DNA of 64,000 nt from Paludibacteraceae bacterium (GCA_024401555.1 JAKSKV010000008.1:1-64000), one strand, 5' to 3'. Positions 48,281 to 58,581 are shown, counted from the stretch's first letter. The notes: generated from the sequence alone by a model not told the origin. Translations and numbers: made by a program.

Positions 48281-49747
48281 ATGCGCTTAAAAAGATTATA
48301 TTCATTTTTGTTGAGCGAATTCGTCGGCACATTGGGTGCGACGTTCTTTGTCTGTCTCTTCATTGTGTTGATGGAGTTTATTTTCCGCTACATGAATGAG
48401 TTGGTGGGCAAGGGATTGGACTATTCCGTCCTGTTCGAATTCTTCATGTATGCCGCACTCTCCTTGATCCCTACCGCTTTGCCGCTGGCGATATTGCTCT
48501 CCTCCCTGATCACCTTTGGTGGTTTTGGCGAGCGTTTGGAGTTGTTGGCGATGAAGGCGGCGGGTATCTCCCTCAGCCGTATTATGCGCCCCTTCTATGT
48601 AGTCATCTCTGTTATCAGCATTTGCGCATTCCTCTATTCCGAGTTGGCGATTCCTGCCGTGCAGTCCAAGTTGTGGACCATGTTGCTCTCCATGAAATCT
48701 AAATCGCCGGAAGTGGAGATCCCAGAGGGCTCTTTCTATTCCGGCATTGATGGTTACAACTTCTATGTCAAGAAGAAAAACAACAAAACAAAGTTGTTGC
48801 AGGATATTAAAATCTACGATTTCTCCAAGGGATTTGATAATGCAGTGGTGATGGCGGCCGATTCTGGACGCTTGAAATCGTCGGAGGATAAGTTGAGCAT
48901 GGTGCTGATGCTCTATTCCGGTGAATCGTTCGAGAATTTGAAGGAACAGAAGACCTCCGGGAAAAACATTCCGTATCGACGAGAAACCTTCTCCTACAAG
49001 GAGGTGATCATCGATTTCGACGCCAATTATAGCCAGATGGATGAGTCTATCCTATCCAACCGTTATATGGGTAAGAACTTAGAGGAGTTGACCCATGCGA
49101 TCGATTCCATGACGGCGCATGCGGATAGTATTCATCATGCCCAGTGGGCACTCTATTGGCCTCTCTATTTCGATCGTGGCCTTTTGGGCAAGAAATCTTT
49201 GAAGGATGACTTGGAAAGCCATGAGGATTACAACATAGATCGTTTGATGAGAGATTACAACGCCTCGGCGAAGCTTGAAATATACAAGAGGGCGAATCGT
49301 AACGCGAACCGTATCAAGATGGATATGCCGTTTATTCACGGCCAAACATTTGCCGATATGAAGCGTGTCCATCGATTCGACATCGAACGTCACCGAAAAT
49401 TCACTTTGGCATTCGCGTGTTTGGTCTTTTTCTTGATTGGCGCACCGTTGGGCGCGATTACCAAGAAGGGAGGAATCGGTATTCCGGTCGTTTATAGTAT
49501 TGGCTTCTTTATCCTTTATTATGTGATTGATAACTTCGGCTACAAGATGGCGAGGGATGGTATCTGGCAAGTCTGGCAAGGCATCTGGTTGAGTACCTTC
49601 GTGCTCTTCCCGTTGGGCGTCTTTTTAACCCATGAGGCCTCTATGGACCGATCCATCAACATATCCAATCCGTTTAAGCGGAGGAAGAAAAAGAGTGGAG
49701 GAGATGACTCTTCATCGAAAGAGGAAGCCGCCTCAAACAATGAGTGA
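48281..49747 (+). CDS. LptF/LptG family lipopolysaccharide-export permease
   Basis: A 488-residue protein with three membrane segments at the start (about 15-35, 60-85, 100-125), a periplasmic beta-jellyroll region, and three more near residues 375-460. The line GGFGERLELLAMKAAGISLSRIMRP is the conserved coupling helix of LptF/G, which with LptB pulls LPS from the inner membrane. Single large LptF/G proteins of this size are usual in Bacteroidetes. The tail is Lys/Ser/Glu-rich and probably disordered. Confidence 0.88.
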   Translation: MRLKRLYSFLLSEFVGTLGATFFVCLFIVLMEFIFRYMNELVGKGLDYSVLFEFFMYAALSLIPTALPLAILLSSLITFGGFGERLELLAMKAAGISLSRIMRPFYVVISVISICAFLYSELAIPAVQSKLWTMLLSMKSKSPEVEIPEGSFYSGIDGYNFYVKKKNNKTKLLQDIKIYDFSKGFDNAVVMAADSGRLKSSEDKLSMVLMLYSGESFENLKEQKTSGKNIPYRRETFSYKEVIIDFDANYSQMDESILSNRYMGKNLEELTHAIDSMTAHADSIHHAQWALYWPLYFDRGLLGKKSLKDDLESHEDYNIDRLMRDYNASAKLEIYKRANRNANRIKMDMPFIHGQTFADMKRVHRFDIERHRKFTLAFACLVFFLIGAPLGAITKKGGIGIPVVYSIGFFILYYVIDNFGYKMARDGIWQVWQGIWLSTFVLFPLGVFLTHEASMDRSINISNPFKRRKKKSGGDDSSSKEEAASNNE

Positions 49748-49773
49748 AATGAACATTAGCAATATATAACTGA

Positions 49774-50982
49774 ATGGACAAATATAAGTTGGATAGCATA
49801 GAAGAGGCTATCGAGGATTTCAAGGAGGGAAAGTTCGTGATCGTAGTCGATGACGAAGATCGTGAGAATGAGGGCGATTTCATCACTGCGGCCGAATTGA
49901 TTACCCCTGAAAAGGTGAATTTTATGTTGAAGGAGGGTAGGGGCGTGCTATGTTGCCCTGTCACCTTGTCCCGTTGCAATGAGTTGAAGTTGGACAAACA
50001 GGTGTTCGATAACACCTCTATGTTGGGTACCCCATTTACCATTACGGTCGATAAATTGGAGGGTTGCACCACAGGTGTCTCCGCTGCCGATCGTGCGGCT
50101 ACGATTCGCGCGTTGGCTGATCCGACCTCCGTTCCTGAGACTTTCGGACGTCCCGGACATATCAATCCGCTCTATGCGCAGGATAAGGGTGTCTTGCGTC
50201 GTGCCGGACATACCGAGGCCGCTGTGGATTTGGCCCGTTTGGCGGGATTGCAGCCATGCGCCGCATTGATTGAGATCATGAACGAGGATGGCACGATGGC
50301 CCGTATGCCTCAATTGATGGAGCGCGCGCAGAAGTTTGGCTTGAAGATCATCTCGATCCGTGATTTGATCGCCTACCGCGTACAATCCGAATCCTTGGTG
50401 GAGAAGGGAGAGACGGTTCATCTCCCTACGAAATACGGTGATTTCATGTTGACTCCTTTCCGTCAGAAATCCAATGGCTTGGAGCATGTCGCTTTGGTGA
50501 AGGGAAACTGGAAGGCGGACGAGTCTATTCTTGTCAGGGTACACTCCTCTTGCGTGACGGGAGATATCTTCGGTTCCATGCGATGTGAGTGTGGCGAGCA
50601 GTTGCAGGAGGCGCTTCGTCGTATCGAGAAAGAGGGCAAGGGCGTATTGCTCTATATGAATCAGGAGGGCCGCGGCATTGGTTTGATGAATAAGATCAAG
50701 GCTTATAAACTTCAGGAAGAGGGATACGATACCGTGGATGCCAACATCCATTTGGGCTTCCAACCCGATGAGCGTGAGTATGGTGTCGGGGCGCAGATCT
50801 TACGTGAGTTGGGCGTTTCAAAGATGCGCTTGATGACCAATAATCCGGTGAAGCGTATCGGTCTGGAGAGTTTCGGTCTGGAGATTGTGGAGAATGTCCC
50901 TATCGAGATTGTGCCGAACCAGTATAACGAGTTCTACATCAAGACGAAGAAGCTTCGTATGGGACACGATTTGCATTTGTAG
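49774..50982 (+). CDS. ribBA: bifunctional DHBP synthase / GTP cyclohydrolase II
   Basis: A 402-residue fusion for riboflavin synthesis. The RibB half has [16 protein letters not shown] and [16 protein letters not shown]; the RibA half has the zinc ligands in [21 protein letters not shown] and the catalytic NQEGRGIGL. Both active sites appear complete. It follows the LptF/G gene by 26 bases. No FMN riboswitch can fit in that gap. Confidence 0.96.
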   Translation: MDKYKLDSIEEAIEDFKEGKFVIVVDDEDRENEGDFITAAELITPEKVNFMLKEGRGVLCCPVTLSRCNELKLDKQVFDNTSMLGTPFTITVDKLEGCTTGVSAADRAATIRALADPTSVPETFGRPGHINPLYAQDKGVLRRAGHTEAAVDLARLAGLQPCAALIEIMNEDGTMARMPQLMERAQKFGLKIISIRDLIAYRVQSESLVEKGETVHLPTKYGDFMLTPFRQKSNGLEHVALVKGNWKADESILVRVHSSCVTGDIFGSMRCECGEQLQEALRRIEKEGKGVLLYMNQEGRGIGLMNKIKAYKLQEEGYDTVDANIHLGFQPDEREYGVGAQILRELGVSKMRLMTNNPVKRIGLESFGLEIVENVPIEIVPNQYNEFYIKTKKLRMGHDLHL

Positions 50983-51016
50983 TAGATTAATAAAAACGAA
51001 AAATTAAAATAAGGAA

Positions 51017-51685
51017 ATGATGTTAAATGTATTGTTACAAGCGGTTGAGGCGGAGCAGGAGGTGGCTTCCTTGAACCTTTTCGAATTGGCGAAGGCTGGT
51101 GGATGGATCATGATTCCATTGCTCCTTTTGTGTATGTTGGCGATCTATATCTTTGTGGAGCGTTTGATCGTGATCCGCAAAGCATCTGTCAAGGATCCTA
51201 CTTTTATGGATAAAATCAAGGATTATATCAACGAGGGAAAGATCGATGCCGCGCTAAATCTTTGCAAAAAGACTGACACACCTTACGCTCGTATGATCGA
51301 GAAGGGTATCATGCGTTTGGGCCGTCCGATGAATGATGTGATGGTGGCCATCGAGAACGTGGGTAACTTGGAGGTGGCTAAGTTGGAGAAGGGACTCTCC
51401 CTTTTGGCGACTACCGCTGGAGGTGGCCCGATGATTGGATTCTTGGGTACTGTGACTGGTATGATCCAAGCCTTCTTTAATATGGCGAACGCTGGTAACA
51501 ACGTGGATGTAAGCCTACTTGCCGGAGGTATCTATACCGCAATGGTGACCACAGTGGGTGGCCTTGTCGTAGGTGTCATCGCCTATTTCGCCTACAACTA
51601 TTTGATCTCTTTGGTTGATAAGGTGGTCAGCAATATGGAGGCTCGTTCCATGGAGTTCATGGATATCCTCAACGAACCCGCTTAA
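51017..51685 (+). CDS. exbB: ExbB/TolQ family proton channel
   Basis: A 222-residue membrane protein with three hydrophobic segments at about residues 32-52, 125-150 and 170-195. The family lines are ERLIVIRKASV, ATTAGGGPMIGFLGTVTGMIQAF and GGIYTAMVTTVGGLVVGVIAYF. With ExbD it uses the proton gradient to power a TonB/TolA partner. It is the first gene of an ExbB-ExbD-TonB set. Confidence 0.93.
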   Translation: MMLNVLLQAVEAEQEVASLNLFELAKAGGWIMIPLLLLCMLAIYIFVERLIVIRKASVKDPTFMDKIKDYINEGKIDAALNLCKKTDTPYARMIEKGIMRLGRPMNDVMVAIENVGNLEVAKLEKGLSLLATTAGGGPMIGFLGTVTGMIQAFFNMANAGNNVDVSLLAGGIYTAMVTTVGGLVVGVIAYFAYNYLISLVDKVVSNMEARSMEFMDILNEPA

Positions 51686-51705
51686 TGAGTTAAACTGAAT
51701 TAGTT

Positions 51706-52119
51706 ATGGCACTTAAAAGAAGAAGTAAGGCCGAGGCGGGGTTCAATATGTCATCCATGACGGATATCGTATTCTTGTTGCTGATATTCTTCATGCTGAC
51801 CTCGACGGTGGTGCACCCTAACGCCATCAAGTTGATGCTTCCGCAGAGCAAACAGCAGACTTCCGCGAAACCGATCACTCGTGTGACGATCGATAAGGAA
51901 CTCAATTACTATGTGGCATCCGGTAATGAAAAGGAACGTCCCGTCACATTTGATGAGATTGAACCATTCTTGCAGCACCAAGTGTTGGAAGAGCCGGAGA
52001 TGTACGTGGCGCTCTACGCCGACGAGACGATCCCTTATGGAGAGGTCGTAAAGGTGTTGAACATCGCGAATGCGAATAAATTCAAATTGGTTATCGCAAC
52101 GAGACCTCAGAAAAATTAA
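51706..52119 (+). CDS. exbD: ExbD/TolR family protein
   Basis: A 137-residue bitopic protein. The single helix (about 17-38) carries the functional Asp in MSSMTDIVFLLLIFFML, followed by a periplasmic domain with a VALYADETIPYGEVVKVLN segment. Size and order match ExbD. It is 20 bases after exbB and 3 bases before the TonB-like gene. Confidence 0.93.
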   Translation: MALKRRSKAEAGFNMSSMTDIVFLLLIFFMLTSTVVHPNAIKLMLPQSKQQTSAKPITRVTIDKELNYYVASGNEKERPVTFDEIEPFLQHQVLEEPEMYVALYADETIPYGEVVKVLNIANANKFKLVIATRPQKN

Positions 52120-52122
52120 TCT

Positions 52123-52992
52123 ATGCAGGATAACGACAAAGCAAAACTTATCGCGATGGTTGTGACGATTCTGTTGCATCTGTTGTTGATATTGTTGATG
52201 TTAAATATTTACCTTACACGGCCGATCTCCGACGAGGAGGAGGGCTTGGAGGTAGCGCTCGGTATCGAGTCTTTGACTTCGGGTGCCGATGTGGCGGATG
52301 CCGCTCCCGTCTCATCCGCGGAGCCAGAGCCTACGCCTGCGCCGCAACCTACCGCTCCGGTGGATGAGTCATATCAGACGCAGAACATCGAGGAATCGCT
52401 TGATATGCCTGACAAGAAACCTCAGAAGACGGAGGAGCAGTTGCGCAAGGAGCGTGAAGAGCGTGAGAAGAGAGTTGCGGAGGAGAAGGCTCGACAGGAG
52501 CAGGAGCGAAAGTTGGCCGAGGAGAAGCGCAAGCAGGATAGCATCAAGGCCCGTATCGCTCAAAACATGAAGGGCTTGAAGGGTGGAGGCGCCGGTGGTA
52601 ATGGTACCGATGCCAATGCAAGTGGTATCGGCGATGGTACAGGTACTGGTTCCAAAGGTAATCCCTTCGGAAGGGATGGCTCGACCTCTACCCAAGGTGC
52701 CGCAAGTTCTGGCGACAACCTCTCTTGGAGTTTGGCTGGAAGATCTTTGAAGGGATCTTTGGCGCGACCAGTTTATAGTGCCCAGGAAGAGGGCAAGGTC
52801 GTGGTTGATATCAAAGTGGATAAAAATGGCAATGTGATCAATACTAGCGTCGGTAGAGGAACCAATATTACGGATGCCTCTGTCTTGAAGGCTGTGCAGG
52901 AGGCTGCGAAGAAGACCAAGTTCTCTCCCCGCACGGATGGAAAGGATGGCGATCAGTTTGGTCAGATTACCTATAATTTAAAATTGGAATAA
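52123..52992 (+). CDS. TonB/TolA-like energy transducer
   Basis: A 289-residue protein with an N-terminal membrane helix (about 9-29), an acidic/proline-rich stretch (35-90), a charged helix of Glu/Arg/Lys (about 95-145), a glycine-rich linker (150-195), and a C-terminal TonB domain ending KFSPRTDGKDGDQFGQITYNLKLE. The TolA-like long helix and the TonB end make it intermediate. I cannot tell whether it serves nutrient receptors or envelope integrity. Confidence 0.82.
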   Translation: MQDNDKAKLIAMVVTILLHLLLILLMLNIYLTRPISDEEEGLEVALGIESLTSGADVADAAPVSSAEPEPTPAPQPTAPVDESYQTQNIEESLDMPDKKPQKTEEQLRKEREEREKRVAEEKARQEQERKLAEEKRKQDSIKARIAQNMKGLKGGGAGGNGTDANASGIGDGTGTGSKGNPFGRDGSTSTQGAASSGDNLSWSLAGRSLKGSLARPVYSAQEEGKVVVDIKVDKNGNVINTSVGRGTNITDASVLKAVQEAAKKTKFSPRTDGKDGDQFGQITYNLKLE

Positions 52993-52993
52993 G

Positions 52994-53536
52994 ATGAAAG
53001 CATATGTTTTTTTAGCCAATGGCTTTGAGGAGACAGAGGCAATCGCTCCGATCGATGTGATGCGCAGAGCGGGTATCGATGTGGTGACAGTTTCGGTAAC
53101 GGGAGAGGAGATGGTGACATCTTCTCATAATGTCTCCGTAAAGGCGGACGCCTTGTTTGATTCGTTGGATTACGCTGACGCTAATCTGTTGGTGTTGCCA
53201 GGCGGTATGCCAGGCACCTTGAATTTAGGTGCGCACAAAGGTCTTTGTGACCTTTTGCTTCGTGCTTCCAAAGATGTGGTCTTGGGTGCGATTTGTGCAG
53301 CCCCTTCCGTTTTCGGCGCATTGGGATTGTTGAAGGGAGAAAAGGCGACTTGCTATCCTGGTTTTGAGGATAAGTTGACGGGCGCTGAGTTCGTGAAGAG
53401 CAAGGTGGTGGTTTCCGGACAATTCGTGACCAGTTGTGGTGCGGGCGCCGCTATCCACTTCGGTTTGGCGCTTGTAGCCAAGGTGAAAGGGGCGGAATTC
53501 GCAGAAAAATTGGCGGTTAGTATGGAATTTGCATAA
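52994..53536 (+). CDS. DJ-1/PfpI family protein (ThiJ/YajL type)
   Basis: A 180-residue protein of the DJ-1 superfamily. The reactive Cys lies in the nucleophile elbow GAICAAPSVFG (about residue 100) and the conserved Glu is in ANGFEETEAIAPIDVMRRAG. Proteins of this type act in thiol stress response or glyoxal detoxification; the exact reaction cannot be fixed here. It follows the TonB-like gene by one base, so the two are probably co-transcribed, although no functional link is obvious. Confidence 0.88.
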   Translation: MKAYVFLANGFEETEAIAPIDVMRRAGIDVVTVSVTGEEMVTSSHNVSVKADALFDSLDYADANLLVLPGGMPGTLNLGAHKGLCDLLLRASKDVVLGAICAAPSVFGALGLLKGEKATCYPGFEDKLTGAEFVKSKVVVSGQFVTSCGAGAAIHFGLALVAKVKGAEFAEKLAVSMEFA

Positions 53537-53543
53537 AAAGTAT

Positions 53544-53551
53544 TATTTTTG
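53544..53551 (+). promoter_or_regulatory. -7 box of the 53.6-kb lipoprotein gene
   Basis: TATTTTTG lies 28 bases before the ATG at 53579. No TTTG with standard spacing is evident. Confidence 0.5.
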
Positions 53552-53578
53552 CTTAAAATTTATTAAAATATCTAAGTT

Positions 53579-54136
53579 ATGAACAAGAAATTATTAATGT
53601 TACTGTTGGCTGGTTTTTCATTTGCAGTACTTCCTTCATGTGGTGACGAGGAGGACGATAACGAACCAACTAAGAATGAGCAAACAAACGGAGAGAACAA
53701 CCAAGGTGGTGACAACAACCAAGGTGGTGAGCAACAACAACCTACAGGCCTTCAATTGGCTGATATCACAGGTTCTTACACTGGTAGCCTTTATGCTGCT
53801 CTTGAGCCAGATGAGCCGATCCAAGAGGGTTTGGGCGTAGTTGTATCAAGTGCTGACAACAAGACTTTGAGCTTGGCGGTTGAGCCAATCGAGATTTTGG
53901 GTATTCAAGTTGATAACATCGCATTTGATGGCATCCCTGCCACTTATGATGCGGCTGCTGATGCATGGAACTTTACTGCAAGCGGTTTGAAGGTTGATTT
54001 GTTGGGTGGTATGATCAATGCTGATGTTGATGTGAAGCAAGGCGTATTCACAAAGGACGGTTTGACCTTTACTATCAATGTGAAGACCAACCAAGATGTT
54101 GACATCGATTTGAACTTTGTAGGTAAGAAGAAATAA
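53579..54136 (+). CDS. lipoprotein with repeat-rich linker and beta-rich domain
   Basis: A 185-residue lipoprotein with lipid Cys in VLPSCGDE (about residue 21). An acidic/Asn-Gly-Gln-rich linker follows (residues 25-55), containing two NNQGG units that are repeated at DNA level, then a beta-rich domain of about 130 residues (ITGSYTGSLYAA, DKTLSLAVEPIEILG, GLTFTINVKTN). It may be a calycin-like lipid-binding fold common in Bacteroidetes lipoproteins, but I cannot confirm that. Its codon use is strongly biased, suggesting good expression. Confidence 0.6.
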   Translation: MNKKLLMLLLAGFSFAVLPSCGDEEDDNEPTKNEQTNGENNQGGDNNQGGEQQQPTGLQLADITGSYTGSLYAALEPDEPIQEGLGVVVSSADNKTLSLAVEPIEILGIQVDNIAFDGIPATYDAAADAWNFTASGLKVDLLGGMINADVDVKQGVFTKDGLTFTINVKTNQDVDIDLNFVGKKK

Positions 54137-54154
54137 TTTTTTCACCCTATAGAC

Positions 54155-54191
54155 AAAGGCAGTTGGGATTTCTCCTGACTGCCTTTTTTTT
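54155..54191. terminator. terminator between the lipoprotein gene and rnhB
   Basis: AAAGGCAGT (54155-54163) pairs with ACTGCCTTT (54178-54186), followed by five more T. It lies at the meeting point of the two convergent genes. Confidence 0.78.
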
Positions 54192-54795
54192 ATTCTCCGA
54201 AATCGAATTTTAATTGCGGGTCAATCAGTGTGAATGACATGCGATGGTGTTCTGTGGCACCGAACTCCTCTATCGCCTTCCTGTGGTCCTTGGTGGGATA
54301 TCCCTTGTTTTTCGCCCAATGGTAGGCGGGATAGTCGGAGGCGATCTTATTCATATAATCGTCTCGATAGGTCTTGGCTAAGATGGAAGCGGCCGCTATG
54401 GACATATACTTGCCGTCTCCCTTGACCACGCATTGGTGGGGAATGCCTTCGTATGGTTTGAATCGGTTGCCATCAATAATCAGATGTTCCGGCTTCACTT
54501 GGAGCGTCTCAATGGCTCTGTGCATCGCCAAGAAAGAGGCATTGAGGATGTTGATTTTGTCGATCTCCTTTGCCGATACGACGCCGACCGCCCATGCGAT
54601 GGCCTCCGCCTCTATGATGGGACGAAGCTCGTATCTGCGCTTCTCTGTGAGTTTTTTGGAGTCGTTGAGTAGTTCGTTCTGGAAATCCTCCGGGAGGATC
54701 ACAGCGGCCGCGAAAACGGGTCCTGCGAGGCATCCTCTGCCCGCTTCGTCGCATCCGGCCTCAATGGTATGCTCTTTTAGGTAAGGAAGTAACAT
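54190..54795 (-). CDS. rnhB: ribonuclease HII
   Basis: A 201-residue ribonuclease that cuts RNA in RNA-DNA hybrids and single ribonucleotides in DNA. The start [23 protein letters not shown] holds the Asp-Glu pair of the active site, and the third Asp is in [10 protein letters not shown]. Length is normal. It is the last gene of the minus-strand run and is three bases after recN. Confidence 0.95.
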   Translation of the reverse strand: MLLPYLKEHTIEAGCDEAGRGCLAGPVFAAAVILPEDFQNELLNDSKKLTEKRRYELRPIIEAEAIAWAVGVVSAKEIDKINILNASFLAMHRAIETLQVKPEHLIIDGNRFKPYEGIPHQCVVKGDGKYMSIAAASILAKTYRDDYMNKIASDYPAYHWAKNKGYPTKDHRKAIEEFGATEHHRMSFTLIDPQLKFDFGE

Positions 54796-54798
54796 CTT

Positions 54799-56454
54799 TT
54801 ATCTTTTTAATAACTCCTTCGCATTCTGGATGGCTGCCTCTGAAAGGGCGGAACCGCTCAGCATTTGGGCGATTTCAGTGACGCGTTCCGTCTCGTTCAA
54901 TTGCTTGATGTGCGAAAGGGTGGTCAATTCGTTGTCCTCTTTGTAAACTTTGTAATGGGTAGCCCCTTGGGCAGCGATTTGAGGCAAGTGGGTGATGCTG
55001 ATTACCTGCATCTGCTCGCCCATCTTTTGCATCAGATCCCCCATTTTGTCCGCCACTTCGCCGGAGACGCCCGTATCGATCTCATCCAAGATGATGGTAG
55101 GTAACTCCTCCGATTGGCAGAGAATGGATTTCAAGGCCAACATCACACGAGAAAGTTCTCCGCCTGACGCTACGCTCGAAATCGGTTGGAGCGAAGCGTT
55201 TTTGTTGGCGCTGAAGAGGAATTTCACAGCGTCGCCGCCATTGCCGTCCAACTCTGGGAGTGGTTCGACGCACACCTCCAATTTGGCGTTGGGCATGCCT
55301 AAACCGCGAAGGATCTCCGCAATGGATTGTTCCAGTTTTGGTTTGGCCTTTTGACGTTTCTCCGATATCTGTTTCGCTAATTTCGTTAATTTATCTTTGA
55401 GTAAGGCGATCTCCTTTTCTATTGCCTCTGTCGCCTCTTGGGCGTTCTCCATTTCAGAGAGTTGCTTCTCGAAATCCGCCTGTAGATTCAGCAGGTCGGC
55501 GAGGTTGTCCACATGGTGTTTCTTCTCTAAAGTATAGATGAGGTCCAAACGCTCGTTGGCTTGTTCCAAACGTTGCGGATCGACGTTTACATCCGATAGT
55601 TTCATCTCCACCTCTCTCGTGATATCCTTCAACTCGATTAGGCAGCTGTTCAGACGCTCTTTGACCTCTGAATAGGATTCCGAAAAACCTTCGATGGAAG
55701 CGATGGCGTTTGTGGCCTCTTTGAGTGCGGAGCAGATATTCTCCTCCTTTTCCGAGAGAAGCCACATGCTTTTTGAGAGCGCCTCCTTGAGTTCCGTCGT
55801 GTGGGAAAGGGCATTGACCTCCTCCTCCAAATCGGTTTGCTCGTTCTCTGAGAATTTTGCCTCTTGGAGTTGTCTCAGCTGGAATTCGAGGTAATCTCGG
55901 TTGGCGTTTCTCTCGTCGTTAAGTGCGATGAGTTCTTTTAGTTCTCTCTTCTTCTTGGAATACTCCTTGAAGAGAGTCCTGTAGGCCGTAAGCGGATCGC
56001 TTGTCTCTGATAACGCATCAAGAACCTGCAGTTGAAAAGAGGCCTCGTTGAGTAGCAAAGTCTCGTGTTGGGAGTGTATGTCGATCAGTTTCGCGGTCAG
56101 CTCTTTTAGAAGCGTCAGCGCCACGGGTGTATCGTTGACAAAGGCCCTTGATTTGCCGTTGGGGGCTATTTCCCTGCGGATGATGCAGTTGTCATCGTAG
56201 TCGATATCGTTCTCTTCAAAAAAAGAGGATAGCGTGTAGGCAGATATGTCGAACTCCGCCTCGACCACACATTTTTTCTCTTCATCTTTCAGTGCCTTGG
56301 AATCGGCCCGTTGCCCCTGTACAAGCCCTAATGCGCCTAATAAGATGGATTTTCCGGAGCCAGTCTCGCCTGTGATTACAGAGAATCCTTGGTTCCATTC
56401 GACATTGGTCTTTTCGATTAAAGCATAATTTTCAACCGATAATGATTTTAACAT
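54799..56454 (-). CDS. recN: DNA repair protein RecN
   Basis: A 551-residue SMC-like ATPase for double-strand-break repair. Walker A VITGETGSGKSILLGALG is at about residues 26-43, long coiled-coil arms lie at about 150-370, and the ABC signature and Walker B are in SSVASGGELSRVMLALK and TIILDEIDTGVSG. All motifs are intact. It lies 12 bases after the DUF4835 gene. Confidence 0.95.
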   Translation of the reverse strand: MLKSLSVENYALIEKTNVEWNQGFSVITGETGSGKSILLGALGLVQGQRADSKALKDEEKKCVVEAEFDISAYTLSSFFEENDIDYDDNCIIRREIAPNGKSRAFVNDTPVALTLLKELTAKLIDIHSQHETLLLNEASFQLQVLDALSETSDPLTAYRTLFKEYSKKKRELKELIALNDERNANRDYLEFQLRQLQEAKFSENEQTDLEEEVNALSHTTELKEALSKSMWLLSEKEENICSALKEATNAIASIEGFSESYSEVKERLNSCLIELKDITREVEMKLSDVNVDPQRLEQANERLDLIYTLEKKHHVDNLADLLNLQADFEKQLSEMENAQEATEAIEKEIALLKDKLTKLAKQISEKRQKAKPKLEQSIAEILRGLGMPNAKLEVCVEPLPELDGNGGDAVKFLFSANKNASLQPISSVASGGELSRVMLALKSILCQSEELPTIILDEIDTGVSGEVADKMGDLMQKMGEQMQVISITHLPQIAAQGATHYKVYKEDNELTTLSHIKQLNETERVTEIAQMLSGSALSEAAIQNAKELLKR

Positions 56455-56466
56455 AGTCTAATATAA

Positions 56467-57372
56467 TTAGTTCAACAACTCTTGGAACTTGTTGGTCTGT
56501 GTCGGCAAAATGCCTTGGAGAATATCGTAGAGATCCTTCTTCTCCTTGGATGTTGCGGGTTTAAACATATCCAAAAGTTCATTCATCTTTGATTCCACGA
56601 ATAATTGAAGTGCGATGGAATAGGGAACCGCACGGTTCATCTCCTTGAGATAAGGCATGTTGTTGAAGATGTTGGTACGCCCCTTTTCGACGCTGTTCAC
56701 CATCTCATCCAATCCGAAACGGTGGTATTCGTAGATGATGTCACGCAGCTTTTTCAGACGCTCGTCTTGGTAGTTGCTGACCAAAGCGTATCTATTTCTA
56801 TCGCTGTCGAATGCTTTCCAGCCCACATCGTTTGAACCTTGTGCCAAAGAGACGATCATTTCCGCTTTTTCGTAGTAGCGGGATCCTCCGTATCTGCTGA
56901 AAGAGTCGAAGTTGAGGCCGACGATGATGTTCACATAGAAGGCGATGGTCGAGAGCAGATTGTTCTCGTATGTATTCTCGTCAAACTCCAATTTTTGGTA
57001 TTGGGTGTAGTTGAATTGGAGGTTCTTGTCCAGAAAGTTGAATAGGGTGGTGTTGTATCCGGAGTTGAACACTGGTCGGCTCGCCTGTACTTGCAGTTGC
57101 CCCGAATAATTCTCTCCTGCGGCCTTCTCCAAAGTGATGACGAAGTTACACTCGATGCGCTCCTCGTCAGAGAAGGTTGCGTCGGTCCACCTGCGGCTAT
57201 TGATGAATTCGGTCAAGTCGTTGCTCAATTCGGTGTAGATCTCCTTATTCGTACCCTCGATTTGGTCGGTGTTGATGCGCACATAGGCCTTGACGTCTTG
57301 GGCGGTGGCGATGAGGCCGTTGGACAAGGCGACCATGAGTAGGAGTATGTTTCTAAGTATGCTTCTCATCAT
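56467..57372 (-). CDS. DUF4835 family secreted protein
   Basis: A 301-residue protein with a signal peptide (about 1-24) and the family opening VKAYVRINTDQIEGTNKEIYTELSNDLTEFINSRRW, followed by NYTQYQKLEFDENTYENNLLSTIAFYVNIIVGLNFDSFS. DUF4835 is a conserved Bacteroidetes family of unknown function that often sits beside coaBC and recN, as it does here. Its start overlaps the coaBC stop by 4 bases. Confidence 0.88.
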   Translation of the reverse strand: MMRSILRNILLLMVALSNGLIATAQDVKAYVRINTDQIEGTNKEIYTELSNDLTEFINSRRWTDATFSDEERIECNFVITLEKAAGENYSGQLQVQASRPVFNSGYNTTLFNFLDKNLQFNYTQYQKLEFDENTYENNLLSTIAFYVNIIVGLNFDSFSRYGGSRYYEKAEMIVSLAQGSNDVGWKAFDSDRNRYALVSNYQDERLKKLRDIIYEYHRFGLDEMVNSVEKGRTNIFNNMPYLKEMNRAVPYSIALQLFVESKMNELLDMFKPATSKEKKDLYDILQGILPTQTNKFQELLN

Positions 57373-58577
57373 TTCTTACGGTTCATAAGGGACAGCGCAT
57401 GGTCGATGATATCCTTGGCGACCTCCTTTTTGGGTTTGAGGTCATAGGCTATTTTTTCGCCGCTTCTGTCGAAAATGGTTATTTTATTGGTGTCGTGTTG
57501 GAAACATGCGTTTTTATCGTTCAATGAGTTCATGACGATGAAATCAAGGTTTTTCCGTTCGCATTTTCCTACGGCATTACTCTCTTCGTTGTCGGTCTCT
57601 AACGCGAATCCGATCATCATTTGTCCCTCCCGTTTCATCTTGCCTAATGCGGCTGCGATGTCTTGGGTAGGAACCAGATCCAATTGCATGGCACCTGTCT
57701 TTTCCCGCTTGATCTTGTGCTCCGCACGTTGGGCAGGGGTGTAATCCGCTACCGCTGCGCAAAGAATCTCGATGTCCGCAGATTCGGCTGCTTGGGTGGC
57801 TGCGAGATACATCTCGTTTGCGGACTCTACAGAGACACGGGTGATGTTTGGATGTTTAGGAGTTAGGGAAACCGGTCCTGAAACCAATGTGACCTTCGCT
57901 CCGCGCTCCGCACACTCTTCCGCAAGGGCGTAACCCATCTTTCCTGATGAGTAGTTTCCTATAAAACGGACAGGATCTATCTTTTCGTGTGTAGGACCTG
58001 CGGTGATCATCACATTTTTGCCTGCGAGGTCTTGGCTGCTCTTGAAGAATTTCTCCACGTAGTCCGCGATCGCTTCGGGTTCGGCCATTCTGCCCTTCCC
58101 CGTCAGCCCGCTGGCGAGGAATCCCTCTTCGGCGTCGATGATGTGGTTGCCGCGTTCCTTTAGCAGCGCGATGTTTTTCTGTACGGCTGGGTGGGCGTAC
58201 ATGTCCAAATCCATGGCGGGTGCCAGGAATACTGGGCATTTAGCGGAGAGGTAAGTGGTCAGCAACAAGTTGTCTGCTATGCCATTCGCCATCTTCCCGA
58301 TGGAATTGGCGGTGGCTGGAGCGATCACATATGCGTCGGCCCAGATGCCCAGTGACACATGGCTGTTCCATTCTCCATTTTCAGGATTAAAGAAGTCCAC
58401 CAAGATTGGGTTTTGGGAGAGCGTCGCCATGGTGAGCGGCGTGATGAACTGCTTGGCCAAAGGTGTCATGACCACCTTGACGTTGGCTCCTCTCTTCTTG
58501 AACTCCCTTACCAGCGTGGCGGTTTTGTAAGCCGCGATGCCGCCGGTTACGCCCACTATGATGTTTTTACCTTCCAT
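57369..58577 (-). CDS. coaBC: bifunctional phosphopantothenoylcysteine decarboxylase/synthase
   Basis: A 402-residue fusion for coenzyme A synthesis. The flavin-dependent CoaC half has IIVGVTGGIAAYKTATLVREF and PAMDLDMYAHPAVQ; the CoaB half has MITAGPTHEKIDPVRFIGNYSSGKMGYALAEEC. Length is normal. The start at 58577 begins at MEGKNIIVGVTGG and leaves four bases after the Wzz-like gene, so the biosynthetic gene is read together with polysaccharide export genes. Confidence 0.94.
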   Translation of the reverse strand: MEGKNIIVGVTGGIAAYKTATLVREFKKRGANVKVVMTPLAKQFITPLTMATLSQNPILVDFFNPENGEWNSHVSLGIWADAYVIAPATANSIGKMANGIADNLLLTTYLSAKCPVFLAPAMDLDMYAHPAVQKNIALLKERGNHIIDAEEGFLASGLTGKGRMAEPEAIADYVEKFFKSSQDLAGKNVMITAGPTHEKIDPVRFIGNYSSGKMGYALAEECAERGAKVTLVSGPVSLTPKHPNITRVSVESANEMYLAATQAAESADIEILCAAVADYTPAQRAEHKIKREKTGAMQLDLVPTQDIAAALGKMKREGQMMIGFALETDNEESNAVGKCERKNLDFIVMNSLNDKNACFQHDTNKITIFDRSGEKIAYDLKPKKEVAKDIIDHALSLMNRKK

Positions 58578-58581
58578 ACTG